A stretch of DNA of 64,000 nucleotides. Origin: Thermoflavimicrobium daqui (GTDB taxonomy: Bacteria > Bacillota > Bacilli > Thermoactinomycetales > Thermoactinomycetaceae). A model generated the notes under the pieces. The model saw only the letters and a list, made by a program, of their open reading frames with translations. It searched no databases and was not told where the DNA came from. Below are positions 62,023-64,000 of the stretch, piece after piece (position 1 is the stretch's first letter; each line of letters opens with the position of its first letter). The stretch is from positions 186,001 through 250,000 of the forward strand of contig NZ_KZ845667.1 in assembly GCF_003313465.1 (NCBI RefSeq), read 5' to 3'. A program made the translations under genes and the position numbers.

Positions 62023-63132
62023 ATGAATATACACTCAATTACACTTAGAAAAATGAATATGCCATTAAAAGCACCGTTTACTACAAGCTTTGGTACTTTC
62101 AAACAAAAAGACTTTATTCTTGTTGAGATCCGCGATCAAGAAGGGCTAAGTGGTTGGGCTGAGTCCGTAGCCTTTACTTCTCCGTGGTATAATGAAGAGA
62201 CGATCGAAACCAATTGGCATATGATAAAAGATTTTCTAATTCCTTTGCTATTGGAGAAGGATATCCAACATCCTCATGAAGTATCGCAGAGATTTGCCCA
62301 TATTCGAAGGAATTATATGGCGAAGTCCGCTTTAGAAGGGGCGATCTGGGATCTATTTGCCAAACGCCAACAACTACCACTCGCCAAAGCTTTAGGTGGG
62401 AAAAAAAAGCAAATTGAGGTAGGAGTAAGTATTGGGATACAAAATTCCGTCCAAGAACTTCTTACAATCATTGAACGACATGTCTCGGCTGGATATCACC
62501 GCATTAAAGTAAAAATCAAGCCAGGTTGGGATATAGAGATCATCCGTGAAATCCGAAATCACTTTCCAAATATTCTACTTATGGCTGATGCTAATTCAGC
62601 CTATCGACTAACAGATACACAACGACTCAAAGAGTTAGACGAATTTAACCTAATGATGATAGAGCAACCACTGGCCCCCGATGATATCATTGACCATGCT
62701 TATCTTCAACGTCAGCTAACCACTCCAATCTGTTTAGATGAGAGCATTCATTCTGTAGAAGATGCACGTAAAGCACTTGCCTTAGGAAGCTGTCAAATTA
62801 TTAATATTAAAATTGGACGGGTTGGTGGTCTAACCGAAGCAATGAAAATCCATGATTTATGTGAAACACAAAAGATCCCCGTTTGGTGTGGTGGAATGTT
62901 AGAGTCCGGGATCGGTAGAGCTCACAATATCGCATTAACCACACTCTCTAACTTTACCTTGCCGGGAGATACAGCTGCTTCTTCTAACTATTGGTATCAA
63001 GACCTTATAGAGCCAGAAGTAACTGTAAACCGTGGTATCATTCATGTTCCTGAAGAATGGGGCATCGGTTATGAACCCAATCGTTTAGCCATTGATCAAT
63101 TCACACAATATAGCGAAACATTACGCCCTTGA
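62023..63132 (+). CDS. o-succinylbenzoate synthase/N-succinylamino acid racemase (enolase superfamily)
   Basis: 369 residues. Capping domain then TIM barrel with the catalytic KxK in [12 protein letters not shown], metal ligands in [19 protein letters not shown] and CLDESIHS, and the second Lys in [11 protein letters not shown], followed by [16 protein letters not shown]. MenC-type enzymes of this subgroup often racemise N-succinylamino acids as well as making o-succinylbenzoate. No other men genes are nearby and the M20 and GNAT partners are, so racemase is the better call. ATG 62023 follows GAAAGGAATAC. Confidence 0.88.
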   Translation: MNIHSITLRKMNMPLKAPFTTSFGTFKQKDFILVEIRDQEGLSGWAESVAFTSPWYNEETIETNWHMIKDFLIPLLLEKDIQHPHEVSQRFAHIRRNYMAKSALEGAIWDLFAKRQQLPLAKALGGKKKQIEVGVSIGIQNSVQELLTIIERHVSAGYHRIKVKIKPGWDIEIIREIRNHFPNILLMADANSAYRLTDTQRLKELDEFNLMMIEQPLAPDDIIDHAYLQRQLTTPICLDESIHSVEDARKALALGSCQIINIKIGRVGGLTEAMKIHDLCETQKIPVWCGGMLESGIGRAHNIALTTLSNFTLPGDTAASSNYWYQDLIEPEVTVNRGIIHVPEEWGIGYEPNRLAIDQFTQYSETLRP

Positions 63133-63209
63133 TCATGAGAGTGTATAGAAAAGGATTCTTCTTTATTTCCTTCATACCAAGAACAAACACTTAATTACAA
63201 ATGAATAAA

Positions 63210-63255
63210 TACAAAAGGACTTGAGATTCCAGAAGGGATCTCAAGTCCTTTTGTA
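63210..63255. terminator. terminator between convergent genes
   Basis: TACAAAAGGACTTGAGAT and its complement around a 10-nt loop, after the racemase gene; the T-rich arm faces the convergent CstR gene. Confidence 0.75.
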
Positions 63256-63289
63256 CTATACAGTTGACTTTGATTATAAAGATATCGAT

Positions 63290-63556
63290 TTATTTACTAC
63301 GTAGCATTAAATTCATGGCTTCTTTTAGAAGTTTTTTGGTATCTGCGTTTTCGCCTTTTTCTATCTCTTCTCTTAAACAATGCTCCAAATTATGAGTTAC
63401 GATATACGTAATAGACCGATCTACAGCTGAACGAATTGCAGATAATTGTGATACGACATCTTTACAATCTTGATCTTCATCCATCATACGAAGAACGCCA
63501 CGAACCTGCCCTTCAATACGCCGTAAACGTTTTTTTACATTATCATCATATATCAT
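63290..63556 (-). CDS. CsoR/CstR family repressor, CstR-like
   Basis: 88 residues of the all-helical CsoR/RcnR (DUF156) fold: NVKKRLRRIEGQVRGVLRMM, DCKDVVSQLSAIRSAVDRS and LEHCLREEIEK. The Cys residues fall at positions 31 and 60, as in the persulfide sensor CstR. His55 and His59 are close but do not obviously match the copper H-x3-C arrangement. The C-terminal LLKEAMNLMLRSK resembles CstR too. It lies downstream of a TauE-type exporter, which fits sulfur or sulfite stress. ATG 63556 follows CGGAGGATATACA. Confidence 0.85.
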   Translation of the reverse strand: MIYDDNVKKRLRRIEGQVRGVLRMMDEDQDCKDVVSQLSAIRSAVDRSITYIVTHNLEHCLREEIEKGENADTKKLLKEAMNLMLRSK

Positions 63557-63727
63557 TGTATATCCTCCGTACTTATTACCTTTTTCTAATTAGACCTTTT
63601 AGATCTTTCCAATGCATAAGTTTACTCATTGATGGAGCAAGTGTATAAGGAAATGATAACAAAAATCACCTAATCATACGATATTTACAACGAAAAAACG
63701 AATCAATAGATATCTTTCTCTTTTTTG

Positions 63728-63756
63728 AAAAAAATCCCCCAACAATTTTTTGGAGA
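63728..63756 (-). terminator. terminator of the TauE gene
   Basis: On the minus strand TCTCC...GGGGGA arms with A/T tract, followed by TTTTTTTC, immediately after the stop codon. Confidence 0.65.
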
Positions 63757-64000
63757 TTAGGAAAGAACATCAAGCCAAATTTTCGCTGATGTAGCAATAA
63801 TAAGGATAGATAAAATTACTTGTAATATTTTTGGATTTACTTTTTTCCCAAAGGATGCCCCCAGAGGTGAAGCAATCATACTGGCAATGACCAGAATAAT
63901 GGCAGGAAACAGAAGGACTTGACCGGTAATAACTTTTGCAGTGGTTGACCCAATAGAAGAAATGAAGGTGATAGCGAGCGATGTAGCGATTGTTATTCGG
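63757..64000 (-). CDS. TauE/SafE family sulfite/anion exporter, C-terminal part
   Basis: Partial; 80 C-terminal residues, running off the right edge. Reads [40 protein letters not shown] and [20 protein letters not shown], then [19 protein letters not shown]. This is the typical last repeat of TauE/SafE proteins (SSIGS loop, GA(S)xGKKVN). A membrane protein that probably exports sulfite, sulfoacetate or a related anion. The CstR-like gene follows 200 bp downstream on the same strand. Confidence 0.85.
   Translation of the reverse strand, partial: RITIATSLAITFISSIGSTTAKVITGQVLLFPAIILVIASMIASPLGASFGKKVNPKILQVILSILIIATSAKIWLDVLS

Overview
The window looks like chromosomal accessory DNA from a low-GC Gram-positive bacterium of the Bacillales type (Bacillaceae or Thermoactinomycetaceae would both fit; I cannot fix the genus). 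The reasons are AT-rich DNA, strong GGAGG ribosome binding sites, sigma-A promoters, a T-box leader, U-tract terminators between most genes, and close resemblance to Bacillus-type proteins (YqjM, AadK, ErmD, EbrAB, HssRS/HrtBA, TrhO). No rRNA, tRNA or CRISPR array was seen.

Layout. 1-6.7 kb: a phenylalanine hydroxylase fragment behind a T-box, a pirin/HxlR pair, an old yellow enzyme with a MarR regulator, and an MFS exporter with a TetR regulator. 7.1-11.3 kb: a small membrane protein and a large STAND (NACHT-like) NTPase broken by one in-frame TGA. 11.5-22.5 kb: small stress, regulator and acetyltransferase genes, with several decayed genes and IS200/IS605-type scars. 22.5-27.3 kb: an HssRS-HrtBA-like haem sensing and efflux locus, all on one strand, with a recognisable HssR box. 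27.6-33.5 kb: a drug-resistance block (UvrA paralogue, tandem-MerR regulator, Erm(D)-like methylase with a two-peptide attenuated leader, AadK-like adenylyltransferase). 33.7-43 kb: transport, acyl-CoA ligase, TrhO, a TetR/DoxX pair with three tandem operators, and an ADP-ribosylglycohydrolase. 43-49.3 kb: a decayed island bounded by two related gene remnants. It carries truncated YtcJ, IS30 and aminotransferase genes plus an apparently intact three-gene lanthipeptide-like locus (precursor, glycosyltransferase, LanC cyclase) without a dehydratase. 49.3-51.2 kb: an ABC-F ribosome-protection gene with an attenuator leader. 51.3-64 kb: two HEAT-repeat proteins, guanine deaminase plus permease and a LysR regulator, an EbrAB-like SMR pair, a three-gene operon matching the N-succinylamino-acid racemase route for D- to L-amino acid conversion, and a CstR-like sensor near a TauE exporter.

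Two observations stand out. First, the lanthipeptide-like locus pairs a Thr/Pro-rich, three-Cys precursor (FDLN leader, Gln-type cleavage site) with a GT-B glycosyltransferase and LanC, and has no LanB, LanM or LanKC in view. Second, the Erm(D)-like and ABC-F resistance genes each have a leader ORF whose N-terminus carries the same V-C-P-F-L motif next to an intrinsic terminator, which suggests a shared drug-sensing leader peptide. In the erm leader this ORF is in addition to a classical ErmD leader peptide.
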